A stretch of 64,000 bases of DNA from contig NZ_QUMQ01000001.1 in assembly GCF_003387075.1 (NCBI RefSeq), forward strand, positions 1,488,001 through 1,552,000, written 5' to 3'. This DNA is from Asanoa ferruginea. GTDB lineage: Bacteria > Actinomycetota > Actinomycetes > Mycobacteriales > Micromonosporaceae. Position numbers and translations under genes: made by a program. This document shows, piece after piece, positions 1 through 6,545 of the stretch (within the stretch, counting starts at the first letter, position 1; the number at the start of each line of letters is the position of its first letter). The notes under the pieces were generated by a model that ran no database searches, had not been told where the DNA came from, and saw only the letters and a program-made list of their open reading frames with translations.

Positions 1-201
1 AGGTTCGAGACGCTCGATGGTGAGCACCTTGACGTCACCGCTGTCCCACTCGAGCCTGGCCTGGCCGCCGACGCGCAGATCGACCTCGGCGCGGTGCCCG
101 AACCAGGTGCCCAGCCCCTCCGCGGTGGTGAGGGCCGCCCACACACGCTCGGGTGGATGGGCCAATTGAAGCGTGCGCTCGATCCGATCCGGGAATGTCA
201 T
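1..201 (-). CDS. SRPBCC (AHSA1-like) protein, N-terminal part
   Basis: Reads from ATG at 199-201 off the left edge of the window. The visible 67 residues begin MTFPDRIERTLQLAHPPERVW and continue with AALTTAEGLGTWFGHRAEVD, typical of the START/SRPBCC fold of AHSA1-like proteins, where the PPERVWxALT...LxxWF pattern forms the first strand and helix. These proteins bind small hydrophobic ligands and in actinomycetes are often next to an ArsR regulator. A purine-rich GAGGTGGGC lies just before the ATG. Palindromic DNA sits 20-60 bp upstream. The C-terminal half is not visible, so ligand and partner are unknown. Confidence 0.8.
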   Translation of the reverse strand, partial: MTFPDRIERTLQLAHPPERVWAALTTAEGLGTWFGHRAEVDLRVGGQARLEWDSGDVKVLTIERLEP

Positions 202-221
202 GCCCACCTCCTCATCGCAAC

Positions 222-260
222 CAACCGGTTGCCATAAACCTATGGCAACCGGACGGTTGC
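222..260. promoter_or_regulatory. Nested palindromes, probable operator
   Basis: Three overlapping perfect inverted repeats: CAACCGGTTG at 222-231; CCGGTTGCCATA (225-236) with TATGGCAACCGG (241-252), 4-bp spacer; and GCAACCG (245-251) with CGGTTGC (254-260), 2-bp spacer. They lie between the stop of the upstream gene (278) and the SRPBCC start (201) and share the GGTTGC half-site. This suits a dimeric TetR- or ArsR-type repressor bound at more than one register. A terminator for the upstream gene is less likely because there is no T tract and the repeats overlap. Confidence 0.5.
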
Positions 261-277
261 GTCAACCCCGGCGTCGC

Positions 278-721
278 CTACGACCGGTCGAAGATGAGGT
301 CGAAGTCCTTGCGCCAGGTCAACCCTTGATCGTCGGACGCCTCCCAGCGACCCGCGATGCGGTCGGGGCCTATGTCGGCGATGAACCGCTGGAACATGTC
401 GGGATCTTCGCGACTCAGGCTCCAGTGCGAGCCGTCGAACGCCATGGCGAATACCCGGCAAACCCCGCGTTCATCGTGGTAGAGCGCGGTGTAGGCGTCT
501 TGAGCGTCGCTGCGCCCGAGCACCAGGACCATCTCGCTCGTGGCCTTGCCGACATCGCCCGTCATCGTCCAGCGGAAGACCACGAACGCGTCGCCGAGCC
601 ACTCCACGGTCGCGGAGCCCCCCACCTCCCGGTCGGCCGGCTCCAGGAACCACGCGTTCCGCAGCGTCGTGCGCCACGACCCGACCAGAACGTCCAACTG
701 CTCCATAGCCGCGTTACGCAT
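278..721 (-). CDS. DUF1579-like conserved protein
   Basis: 147 residues, soluble, no signal peptide. The opening MEQLDVLVGSWRTTLRNAWF followed by alternating strand-like segments (VEWLGDAFVVFRW, EMVLVLGRSD, YTALYHDERGVCRVF) resembles the calycin-like DUF1579 family: LxxLxGxW at the start and YYxDxRGV in the middle. Function is unknown. The ATG at 719-721 is preceded by a strong GAGGAGG ribosome site. The gene follows the ECF sigma gene by 20 bp on the same strand, so it is probably the last gene of the sigma-factor operon and may be in its regulon. Confidence 0.7.
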   Translation of the reverse strand: MRNAAMEQLDVLVGSWRTTLRNAWFLEPADREVGGSATVEWLGDAFVVFRWTMTGDVGKATSEMVLVLGRSDAQDAYTALYHDERGVCRVFAMAFDGSHWSLSREDPDMFQRFIADIGPDRIAGRWEASDDQGLTWRKDFDLIFDRS

Positions 722-741
722 CGGCTTCCTCCTCGGCGTGC

Positions 742-1278
742 CTATCCGGTTGACGTCGTGCCTGCTCGGACCGGTGCCGCCGAATCGAGAACGGCCCTCA
801 ACCGGGCGCGAGCGCGCTCAAGACGTTTGCGCGTCGCGGCGGCGGAAAGCCCGAGGGCGGCGGCGGCCTGGGCCGGAGTCAGATCCTCCCAGGCGATGAG
901 GGTGAGCAGTTCCCGATCGTCAGCACTGAGCCGATCGAGGGCCGCGCGCACCGCCGAGGTCGTGTCGTCAGGAACCGCGACCGGCTGAGTCCGCAGGTGC
1001 TGGCGCAGCCGGTTGGCGAGCTGATCGCGCCGCGAGTTGCCGCGGCGGTGGTTGGTCAGGACACCGCGCGCGATCCCGATCAGCCACGCCCGGGCCTGGG
1101 CAGGATCGGTGGGCACGTCGTCGAGGCGCCGCCAGACCACGACGAAGACGTCGGCCATCAGGTCGGCACTGGCGTGCTGGGGCTCGGTGCGCCGGGCGAG
1201 ATAGCCCAGCACGGCCCGCCCGTGCTCGTTCATCAACTCGGTGAAGCGGGCTTCCGCCGGAGGCACCCATGCGGTCAC
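742..1278 (-). CDS. ECF RNA polymerase sigma factor
   Basis: 178 residues. Sigma region 2 spans about 10-75 (FTELMNEHGRAVLGYLARR, DVFVVVWRRLDDVP, ARAWLIGIARGVLTNHRR) and region 4 about 110-165 (LDRLSADDRELLTLIAWEDL, AAAALGLSAAATRKRLERAR). It would direct RNA polymerase to a small set of promoters. The start is GTG (1276-1278), overlapping the stop of the preceding membrane-protein gene as GTGA, which implies translational coupling. Unusually, the likely membrane regulator lies upstream of the sigma gene. Signal and target promoters cannot be read from the sequence. Confidence 0.92.
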   Translation of the reverse strand: MTAWVPPAEARFTELMNEHGRAVLGYLARRTEPQHASADLMADVFVVVWRRLDDVPTDPAQARAWLIGIARGVLTNHRRGNSRRDQLANRLRQHLRTQPVAVPDDTTSAVRAALDRLSADDRELLTLIAWEDLTPAQAAAALGLSAAATRKRLERARARLRAVLDSAAPVRAGTTSTG

Positions 1279-1931
1279 CGGATGCCGTCCAGGGGCAGGC
1301 CGGCACAGTTGTTGTCGAGCTCGACGGCGACGCGCGCCTGGTCACCGGCGGCCGCGGCCGCGGCGACCTGTTCGAGATTGGCCACCACCCCGCCGCCGTC
1401 GGTGGCCCGGATCGCCGGCGCGGCGATCGCCAGCCGCAGTGCGGTGACCGCCTCGGCCTCGGCGGCGGCGTCGCCGGCAGCGTGCCGGGCCTCCCAGGCC
1501 ACCAGCCAGGTGCACACCCCGTAGTGGCTGACCATGCTCTGCACGCTGAGGTCGGAGATCTCAACGGGCCGCGCCACGCCCTGCGCGCGCACCTGGGCCA
1601 GATAGGCGGCGCGGTCCGTGCCGGGAGGCAGCCGAAGCTGAGCGGTGTAGTCGTCGAGCGCCCGGGCGGCTTCGGGTGAAGCGGAGTTGTGCCAGACCGC
1701 GAAGCCGGCGGCCGCAGTCGCCAGCACCAGACCCGCGGCCACCGGTATGGCCCACACCCGACGCCAACCCCGGGACACCGCGCCCAGCGGTGCCCTGGCC
1801 GGCCGCGCCTGGATCACCTCGGTAGCCAAAGTGCCCAGCACGTCGCCGAGTTCACCGTCCGCACCCAACCGCACCGGCGGCGCCGCGTGCCGCACCAGAT
1901 CGTCCAACGGGTCACTGTCCAGGATTGCCAT
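1275..1931 (-). CDS. Single-pass membrane protein, possible anti-sigma partner
   Basis: 218 residues. The N-terminal 55 residues are cytoplasmic-like, followed by a basic GWRRVW and one membrane helix (about 60-80, IPVAAGLVLATAAAGFAVW). The remaining ~140 residues should be outside and carry two Cys (YGVCTWLV, NNCAGLPLD) that could form a disulfide. There is no HxxxCxxC zinc anti-sigma motif. Position directly before the ECF sigma gene with a 4-bp overlap suggests it controls that sigma factor, but this rests on context and topology only. ATG at 1929-1931 has GAGAGGGAG upstream. Confidence 0.75.
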   Translation of the reverse strand: MAILDSDPLDDLVRHAAPPVRLGADGELGDVLGTLATEVIQARPARAPLGAVSRGWRRVWAIPVAAGLVLATAAAGFAVWHNSASPEAARALDDYTAQLRLPPGTDRAAYLAQVRAQGVARPVEISDLSVQSMVSHYGVCTWLVAWEARHAAGDAAAEAEAVTALRLAIAAPAIRATDGGGVVANLEQVAAAAAAGDQARVAVELDNNCAGLPLDGIR

Positions 1932-2019
1932 CGTGGCTCCCTCTCACGTCGTCGTCAGACAAGAGATGTCCGCCATGACCCCGCCCGTGACAGGCTGCCG
2001 CAGCCCCGATTCGGCCCGC

Positions 2020-2025
2020 TAGAGT
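2020..2025 (+). promoter_or_regulatory. -10 box of leaderless methyltransferase promoter
   Basis: TAGAGT lies 8 nt before the GTG start at 2034, the spacing expected for a leaderless transcript. No Shine-Dalgarno sequence is present and no clear -35 box is seen. Confidence 0.45.
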
Positions 2026-2033
2026 CTCCGGCC

Positions 2034-2738
2034 GTGGATGCCCAAACCGAAGAGCTTCGCGACGCGCACGACGTGCTCGCCGGTTGGTATGCGCAGCGCC
2101 TGGTCGGCGCCATGGAATCGATGCCGGTCGAGCGGGCGGTGCTCGACCTCTTCAGCGAACTGACGCTGGCCGCGGGCCTGGGCACCGAGGTGGCCGACGT
2201 CGGGTGCGGGACCGGACACCTGGAACCGTACCTGGCCTCGCGCGGCCTTTCCCCGCGTGGCGTCGACCTGTCTCCTGGCATGATCGAGGTTGCCCGCCGC
2301 GACCATCCGGCGTTCCCGTTCGAGGTGGCCGACCTGCGCGACCTTCCGTTCCCGGATGCGTCGCTGGCTGGCCTCGTGTGCTGGTACTCGCTGATCTTCC
2401 TGGCACCGGCTGACCGATCGAAGGCGTTCGCAGAACTGGCGCGAGTCGTCCACCCGGGCGGCTACCTGGTGACAGCGTTCAAGGACGGCGACGGCCAGCA
2501 CCGACGCAGCGGCTGGTCCACCGGCCTCGGGGTGGAGTTCGACTCCTACTGGCTGTCCACCCGGGAAATGGCAGACCTGGCTACCGGCGCCGGCTTCGGC
2601 GTGGTGTTCCAGGGCGGTCGCCCGCCCGCGAAGGGGGAGTCCTGTCCTCAGGGTTACCTGCTGCTCCGCAAGGTGGTGCCCCCGGCAGGATTCGAACCTG
2701 CGACACACGGTTTAGGAAACCGATGCTCTATCCCCTGA
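2034..2738 (+). CDS. Class I SAM-dependent methyltransferase
   Basis: 234 codons from GTG at 2034. Motif I is VADVGCGTGHLEPYL (about residue 60), followed by GVDLSPGMIEVARRDHP (motif II), DLRDLPFPDASLAG (motif III) and a post-motif helix LARVVHPGGYLVTAF, the Methyltransf_11/25 pattern. The substrate is unknown. The reading frame does not stop before the oppositely oriented tRNA-Arg gene: its last ~20 codons are the antisense of that tRNA and give the familiar artefact peptide PPAGFEPATHGLG. The functional protein probably needs only the part up to about 2670; the tail is simply where the first stop occurs. Confidence 0.88.
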   Translation: MDAQTEELRDAHDVLAGWYAQRLVGAMESMPVERAVLDLFSELTLAAGLGTEVADVGCGTGHLEPYLASRGLSPRGVDLSPGMIEVARRDHPAFPFEVADLRDLPFPDASLAGLVCWYSLIFLAPADRSKAFAELARVVHPGGYLVTAFKDGDGQHRRSGWSTGLGVEFDSYWLSTREMADLATGAGFGVVFQGGRPPAKGESCPQGYLLLRKVVPPAGFEPATHGLGNRCSIP

Positions 2739-2749
2739 GCTACGAGGGC
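2674..2749 (-). tRNA. tRNA-Arg, anticodon CCU
   Basis: 76 nt including an encoded CCA. Acceptor stem GCCCTCG pairs with CGGGGGC (one G-T pair); D arm GCTC...GAGC; anticodon loop TTCCTAA with CCT at its centre, reading AGG (Arg); T arm GCAGG-TTCGAAT-CCTGC. The anticodon stem has a T-T mismatch at its outermost pair. The gene lies wholly inside the 3' end of the convergent methyltransferase reading frame. A TACACT -10 box is placed 10 nt upstream of the mature 5' end. Confidence 0.96.
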
Positions 2750-2759
2750 GCGAGTGAAG

Positions 2760-2765
2760 AGTGTA
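2760..2765 (-). promoter_or_regulatory. -10 box of tRNA-Arg promoter
   Basis: TACACT on the minus strand, 10 nt before the tRNA 5' end; a good match to TAnnnT. No convincing -35 hexamer. Confidence 0.5.
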
Positions 2766-2828
2766 CCGACTTGGGCGTTGCTCCAGGTTGGCAGGCGGGC
2801 GCACGGAATTCACCCTGGTTACCAGGGC

Positions 2829-4187
2829 CTACTCGGAGCGGATCAGCACCCGCTCCCGCAGACGGAGCTTGCCCGCCGCCGTTGTGCAGCACATGTCGTC
2901 GCCCAGTGAGCGGTAGGGCGTGAACAGCCCGTCCCGCACAATCGGCAGGATCAACCGCCGGCGCCGGAACAGGACGACCGCGGCGAGCACCAGGTAGACC
3001 ACCGAAAGCGCGATCAGCTCGCGTCCCCGCCACGATGACGGGACCGCCGCCGACAGGGCGAACTGAAGGAAGAACAACCCGGTCAGCAGGAGCGCCGCCC
3101 GCACCGAGAGGGACAACCCCACCAACAACGAGACCGCGAGCAGCGACTGCGACGCCGTCAGCAGCAACTCGTCCCGCTGCGCCGACTCGATCGGCAGGCC
3201 CGACCACCCACCGCTCGACGCGGCGAAGACGATCGGCAGGGTGCCGACCAGCAGCGTCCACTGGTTGACCTTCGACGAGACCAGCGCGCCCAGCGCCTCG
3301 CTCGTGTGTAGCCGCCACGCGTAGAGGCCGGCCACCAGCAACTCCGGCGCCTCCGACGCGAGCGGCGCCAGCCACTGCACCAGGAGGAACTCGTTGATGC
3401 CGAGATCCGCCCCGGTGTCCACGAGCGACTGCGCGAAATGTTCCGCCGTTAACAGGATGACCGCGGCCGCGGCCACGAACAGGCCGATCACGACCGTGCG
3501 GCGCACGCGCTTGTCGAGGCTGCCGATCCACGCCGACGGGCCGATCAGGTCCGGCTCGCCGGCCGGCGCACGGGAGATCCGCCAGCTGTAGGCGACGAAG
3601 ATGGCCAGCAGCACCACCGTGTCGGCCAGGGACAGGGTCCGCTTGAACGGCAGCACCAGGCAGTAGACCGAGGCCAGGGCCAGGAACACGATCGGCACCG
3701 CGTCGGCCCGGTTCAGTGCGACGCTGTTCGCCCGGGCCTGTGACACGCCGCGGCGGCGCATGCGGCGCCACGCGATCAGCACGACCAATGCCCAGCCGAC
3801 GCCGACCAGGATCCGGTTGGCGCCGGTCATGTTGGCCAGCGCCAGCGAGCAGGCCGAGGTCTCCTCGCCCGGCGCGCGACACGATGGTCCGTGCGCCGCC
3901 ACCGCCTCGCCGCCGCGGGCGGTGAAGACGAAGTCGACCGCATACTCCGGCAGCACCGCGATCAGGGCGAGCACCGCGACCGCCAGGCCGGCGGAGACGT
4001 CTAGCTGCGCTGCCTCGGCCGCCCAGGCGAGCAGAAACGCGGCGCCGACGATCGAGATGCCGAACAGGAGCGCCGCGACCGGCGGCATGAGGTGCAGGCC
4101 GCCGAGGGAGACCGCCACGCCGGGCACGGTCGCGAGCAGGGCCACCAGGCCGAGCGCAGGCGGCCTCCGCCCGGAACCGATAGACAC
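2829..4187 (-). CDS. Sodium/calcium exchanger family membrane protein (CaCA)
   Basis: 452 residues with about ten to twelve hydrophobic helices. The two inverted CaCA alpha repeats are visible: LALIAVLPEYAVDFVF (about residue 92) and APLASEAPELLVAGLYAW (about 290), each with the conserved acidic residue of the ion-binding centre. A hydrophilic Cys-containing loop (SCRAPGEETSAC) follows the first repeat. It should exchange Ca2+ or another cation for Na+ or H+ across the plasma membrane. Starts with GTG at 4187, 7 nt after a TAGGGT -10 box, so it is probably leaderless. It lies directly after the toxin operon on the same strand but has its own promoter. Confidence 0.85.
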   Translation of the reverse strand: MSIGSGRRPPALGLVALLATVPGVAVSLGGLHLMPPVAALLFGISIVGAAFLLAWAAEAAQLDVSAGLAVAVLALIAVLPEYAVDFVFTARGGEAVAAHGPSCRAPGEETSACSLALANMTGANRILVGVGWALVVLIAWRRMRRRGVSQARANSVALNRADAVPIVFLALASVYCLVLPFKRTLSLADTVVLLAIFVAYSWRISRAPAGEPDLIGPSAWIGSLDKRVRRTVVIGLFVAAAAVILLTAEHFAQSLVDTGADLGINEFLLVQWLAPLASEAPELLVAGLYAWRLHTSEALGALVSSKVNQWTLLVGTLPIVFAASSGGWSGLPIESAQRDELLLTASQSLLAVSLLVGLSLSVRAALLLTGLFFLQFALSAAVPSSWRGRELIALSVVYLVLAAVVLFRRRRLILPIVRDGLFTPYRSLGDDMCCTTAAGKLRLRERVLIRSE

Positions 4188-4194
4188 GATCAGG

Positions 4195-4200
4195 ACCCTA
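4195..4200 (-). promoter_or_regulatory. -10 box of leaderless exchanger promoter
   Basis: TAGGGT on the minus strand, 7 nt before GTG at 4187. The TAG also forms the stop codon of the alternative C-terminal frame of the gene before it. Confidence 0.5.
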
Positions 4201-4232
4201 GTTGACCGGGTACGCGAACTCGAACTTCTCGG

Positions 4233-4712
4233 TTATGCCGGTGGGGATGCCAGCGACGGGAACGGGTAGTCGAAGTCGAACGGCTGGTTGGTCTTCGAGT
4301 CGCGGTAGACCCAGTCTGCTGGGCCGACCTTCTCTGCCGTCGAGCCCCGCGTGTAGCCGCGCAGTGCGCCGTAGGTGACCAGGATCCCGCCGAAGTTGGG
4401 GCCGAACCACAGGTCGAGTTGGTCACGGCCCGCGTCGGTCTTCTGCCGGACGCTCTGGATGACGAAAGCTCCCGGACCCTTCGCCTGGAAGCTGTCCTGA
4501 TGCCCCTGGTAGGCCTCGTAGTCGCCGGAGACGCGCTGAAAATCAGCGTCTTCGAACGTGAACGCGGCGAACTCGCGAACGCTGCCAGGTGACTTGAACG
4601 GGTAATCGGTGATCAGCAGGAAGGCCCGCCGCGCGGCGTCGTAGCGGTAGGTGAAAAGGATCGCCTCCATGATGTTGTTGAGCGCCTCCCGAGGGTCGCG
4701 CATCAGCTCCAC
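4233..4712 (-). CDS. Putative immunity protein of the T7SS-type toxin
   Basis: 159 residues from GTG (4710-4712), chosen because GGGAGGA lies just before it and it follows the toxin gene stop by 10 bp. Soluble, mixed alpha/beta, no recognised domain: begins VELMRDPREALNNIMEAILF, then LLITDYPFKS, FAAFTFEDADFQRVSGDY and LDLWFGPNFGGILVTYGAL. Last position after a toxin-domain gene is the classic place for an immunity gene. The end is odd: the frame stops at 4233 as PSLASPPA, while a one-base shift near 4260 gives VAGIPTGITEKFEFAYPVN to a TAG at 4198 with better codon usage, so the C-terminus may be frameshifted. Confidence 0.65.
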   Translation of the reverse strand: MELMRDPREALNNIMEAILFTYRYDAARRAFLLITDYPFKSPGSVREFAAFTFEDADFQRVSGDYEAYQGHQDSFQAKGPGAFVIQSVRQKTDAGRDQLDLWFGPNFGGILVTYGALRGYTRGSTAEKVGPADWVYRDSKTNQPFDFDYPFPSLASPPA

Positions 4713-4722
4713 CGGGTCCTCC

Positions 4723-5220
4723 CTATGGCCACGGGCCCTCGTAGATGATGTGCGTCGACTCCGCGAAACCCGGGTCGTTGCGACCGACGACGTTGCCGTC
4801 AACATCGAGGAAGAGCTTACCTTCGTCGGCCATCCCGGGCGTCGACTGCGATGACTGCCAGCGCAGGTAGCCGTTGGCCTGGCGGGACCACTGGCTGTTG
4901 GCCGGGTTCTCGCCCGTCGGGCGCATGAACCGCAACCGCTCGACGCCGTTTTCGTCGAGCCAGATGAACCCTTCGTTGTCTCGTGTCGGCACCTCGCGCC
5001 AGTTGGCCGGGCGGTCGCGGCGCAAGGATCGGATCGATCGGCCGCGCAAAGACCGTGCCGGGAAGGGGGTCGCGCCCGGATGGCGCAGCCGGTTGCCGGG
5101 CAACCCGAGGTTGTGCAGGCTCTGCCCCGGCCGCAGCAGGTCGCCGATCGGGCCGAAGACGCCTCGCGCGAAACCGCCCCGCCCCTGGCGCTTGAGTCGT
5201 CGGAGCCGGCCTTTAACCAT
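4723..5220 (-). CDS. Polymorphic-toxin-like C-terminal domain, separately encoded
   Basis: 165 residues. A very basic N-terminal half (VKGRLRRLKRQGRGG, RSLRGRSIRSLRRDR) leads to a compact domain at about 85-165: TRDNEGFIWLDENGVERLRF, then FLDVDGNVVGRNDPGF and a final THIIYEGPWP. The sequence DxDGNVVxRNxP...HI resembles the C-terminal nuclease-type domains at the ends of actinobacterial polymorphic toxins; I cannot name the family. Starts with ATG overlapping the upstream stop (ATGGTTAA), so translation is coupled. The upstream gene supplies the WXG-like secretion domain that normally precedes such a toxin in one polypeptide. Confidence 0.65.
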   Translation of the reverse strand: MVKGRLRRLKRQGRGGFARGVFGPIGDLLRPGQSLHNLGLPGNRLRHPGATPFPARSLRGRSIRSLRRDRPANWREVPTRDNEGFIWLDENGVERLRFMRPTGENPANSQWSRQANGYLRWQSSQSTPGMADEGKLFLDVDGNVVGRNDPGFAESTHIIYEGPWP

Positions 5221-5707
5221 TGAGCAGCGCCTGCATCGCGAAACCGAGAAGCTGATCCAGGATCAGCGAAGTGATCATCTTGAAGATCGGTATCTCGAGG
5301 AGCGACGCGCCGAAGGTGACCACCGCCGTGGCGATCGCCTGGGCGATCTGGATCGCCAGCGTGACGAGCTGGATGATCACATTGATCTTCAGGGCGAGCA
5401 CCACCCCCGCCGCGACCATCAGGCCCAGGCCGACGCCCTGTGCTGCCGTCGCGCCGTCGGTCAGGTTGGTGATCGGGGCGTCCTGGCCCGACCAGCGGGC
5501 CTGGAAAGCGGCGATCGCCTCGCCGGCGTTGGCCGCCACCACCGACGAACCGTGACCCTGGGCCTCGGCGCTGATCGCGCTGACCGTGCCGCTCAGGTCG
5601 AGCCAGTGCTGGGCCATCTCGAACAGCTTCTCTTCGTCGGCCTCCGGCCAGCTGTAGCCGAGCATGCCGAGCAGCGAGACCAGCTCGCCGGGAAGTTGGA
5701 GGCCCAC
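5213..5707 (-). CDS. WXG100-like N-terminal toxin domain protein (CpnT-N type)
   Basis: 164 residues. LPGELVSLLGMLGYSWPEAD and EEKLFEMAQHWLDLSGTVSA match the opening of the WXG100-like domain found at the N-terminus of CpnT-type and other T7SS toxins (GxxWPxxDE followed by long helices). A WSGQDAP turn (about residue 92) occupies the W-x-G position. The rest is helical and hydrophobic (LGLMVAAGVVLALKINVII, LVTLAIQIAQAIATAVV). Full-length toxins continue into a linker and catalytic domain; here the frame stops and the next, 8-bp overlapping gene carries that part. Probably exported with the preceding WXG100 protein. Confidence 0.72.
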   Translation of the reverse strand: MGLQLPGELVSLLGMLGYSWPEADEEKLFEMAQHWLDLSGTVSAISAEAQGHGSSVVAANAGEAIAAFQARWSGQDAPITNLTDGATAAQGVGLGLMVAAGVVLALKINVIIQLVTLAIQIAQAIATAVVTFGASLLEIPIFKMITSLILDQLLGFAMQALLNG

Positions 5708-5710
5708 GGC

Positions 5711-6040
5711 TCAGCCACCGCCGAGCAGGTTCTGCAACCGCAGCAGGCTGTCGGTGACCTCGTTTTCCGCCGCCTCGAAGTTGTCGGCCATCGTGTGCAG
5801 GCCGTGTGCGAACTCGCCGAGCAGCTCGCCGTTGCTTTCGAAGCAGGTCATCGCCAGGTCGTGGATGCCCAGGTAGAGCTCGCCGATGATCGAGCCGACG
5901 TCGTCGGCGCCCCAGGGCTGGCCGAACGCGTTGATGGTCGCCTCGAACTGCTCCAGCGTGTCCGCGAAGCGGTCGACCACGTCGTCGAGACCCGTCGCGC
6001 CGGTGCGCAGCGAGTCGGTGTTGACCTGGAAACCCTCCAT
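5711..6040 (-). CDS. WXG100 family protein (ESX/T7SS)
   Basis: 109 residues, all helical. A first helix (LRTGATGLDDVVDRFADTL) is followed by a QPWGADDVG turn at about 41-49 in the WXG position, then a second long helix ending in LLRLQNLLGGG. The size fits EsxA/EsxB-type proteins, which form helical-hairpin dimers and are exported by type VII secretion. Lies 6 bp after the YbaB-like gene and 3 bp before the CpnT-N-like gene, so it is probably the secretion partner of the toxin. No secretion ATPase is in this window, so export must use a system encoded elsewhere. Confidence 0.78.
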   Translation of the reverse strand: MEGFQVNTDSLRTGATGLDDVVDRFADTLEQFEATINAFGQPWGADDVGSIIGELYLGIHDLAMTCFESNGELLGEFAHGLHTMADNFEAAENEVTDSLLRLQNLLGGG

Positions 6041-6046
6041 CCGCGC

Positions 6047-6460
6047 CTACCCCCGTTGTTTGAGCGCTGCCATGACCTCACTGATCGACTGGGTGTAACG
6101 CGCCATCTGGCGCAGGCTCTGGTTTTGCAGCTCCTCGAGCTGCCGCGACAGTGCGGCCGGGTCGGGCAGGGCGGCGGCCTCGGGCACCGGAGCCGGATCT
6201 CCCGAAGCCAGCGCCGCGTTGACGGCCGACAGCAACTCGGCGCCGAACTCTTCCGCCGGCAACCGCATGGCGCGCGGGTCGACCGTCACCGAGGTGAGCC
6301 GCTGGCCCTCCGCGGTCACCTGGATCAGGCCGTCAGCCCCGACGCCCGACGACGGACCGGCGGCCGGCGCCGCACCCGCTATCGCGTCTTGCAAGGCCTG
6401 GCGCGCGGCACTCAGCGCCTGGTCGAAATCCCCCGAGGTCATTGCCACCCCCACCGACAT
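6047..6460 (-). CDS. YbaB/EbfC-like protein, first gene of T7SS toxin operon
   Basis: Up to 137 residues. The central segment GLIQVTAEGQRLTSVTVDPR has the YbaB/EbfC pattern (GxVxVxxxGxxxxxxIDP), with helices before and after. YbaB-like proteins commonly open WXG100 and polymorphic toxin operons in actinobacteria, where they may act as chaperones or DNA-binding regulators. The ATG at 6460 lies 9 nt from a TAGCAT -10 box; a second ATG at 6442 follows GGGGGTGG, so the start is not settled between them. Confidence 0.75.
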   Translation of the reverse strand: MSVGVAMTSGDFDQALSAARQALQDAIAGAAPAAGPSSGVGADGLIQVTAEGQRLTSVTVDPRAMRLPAEEFGAELLSAVNAALASGDPAPVPEAAALPDPAALSRQLEELQNQSLRQMARYTQSISEVMAALKQRG

Positions 6461-6469
6461 CGATGTCCG

Positions 6470-6510
6470 ATGCTAGCGACGGAGAACTGCCCAAACAAGA
6501 CATTGGGCAG
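6470..6510 (-). promoter_or_regulatory. Promoter of T7SS toxin operon with overlapping palindrome
   Basis: Minus-strand TTGTTT (6493-6498), 17-bp spacer, TAGCAT (6470-6475), a good vegetative promoter. An 8-bp inverted repeat CTGCCCAA/TTGGGCAG (6487-6494 and 6503-6510) covers the -35 region and could be an operator. Confidence 0.55.
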
Positions 6511-6532
6511 GGACCGACGTGCGTCCCCGCCC
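6505..6532 (-). terminator. Hairpin after phospholipase gene
   Basis: 10-bp stem GGGCAGGGAC (6505-6514) with GTCCCCGCCC (6523-6532), one G-T pair on the transcript, 8-nt loop, 13 bp past the phospholipase stop. No T tract, as is usual in such GC-rich genomes. Confidence 0.5.
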
Positions 6533-6545
6533 AGTCAACAAAAGA

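Noticed and set aside
1689-2033. Upstream extension of the methyltransferase frame
   Set aside because: It is antisense to the membrane-protein gene and has no family similarity; the GTG at 2034 follows a -10 box at leaderless spacing.
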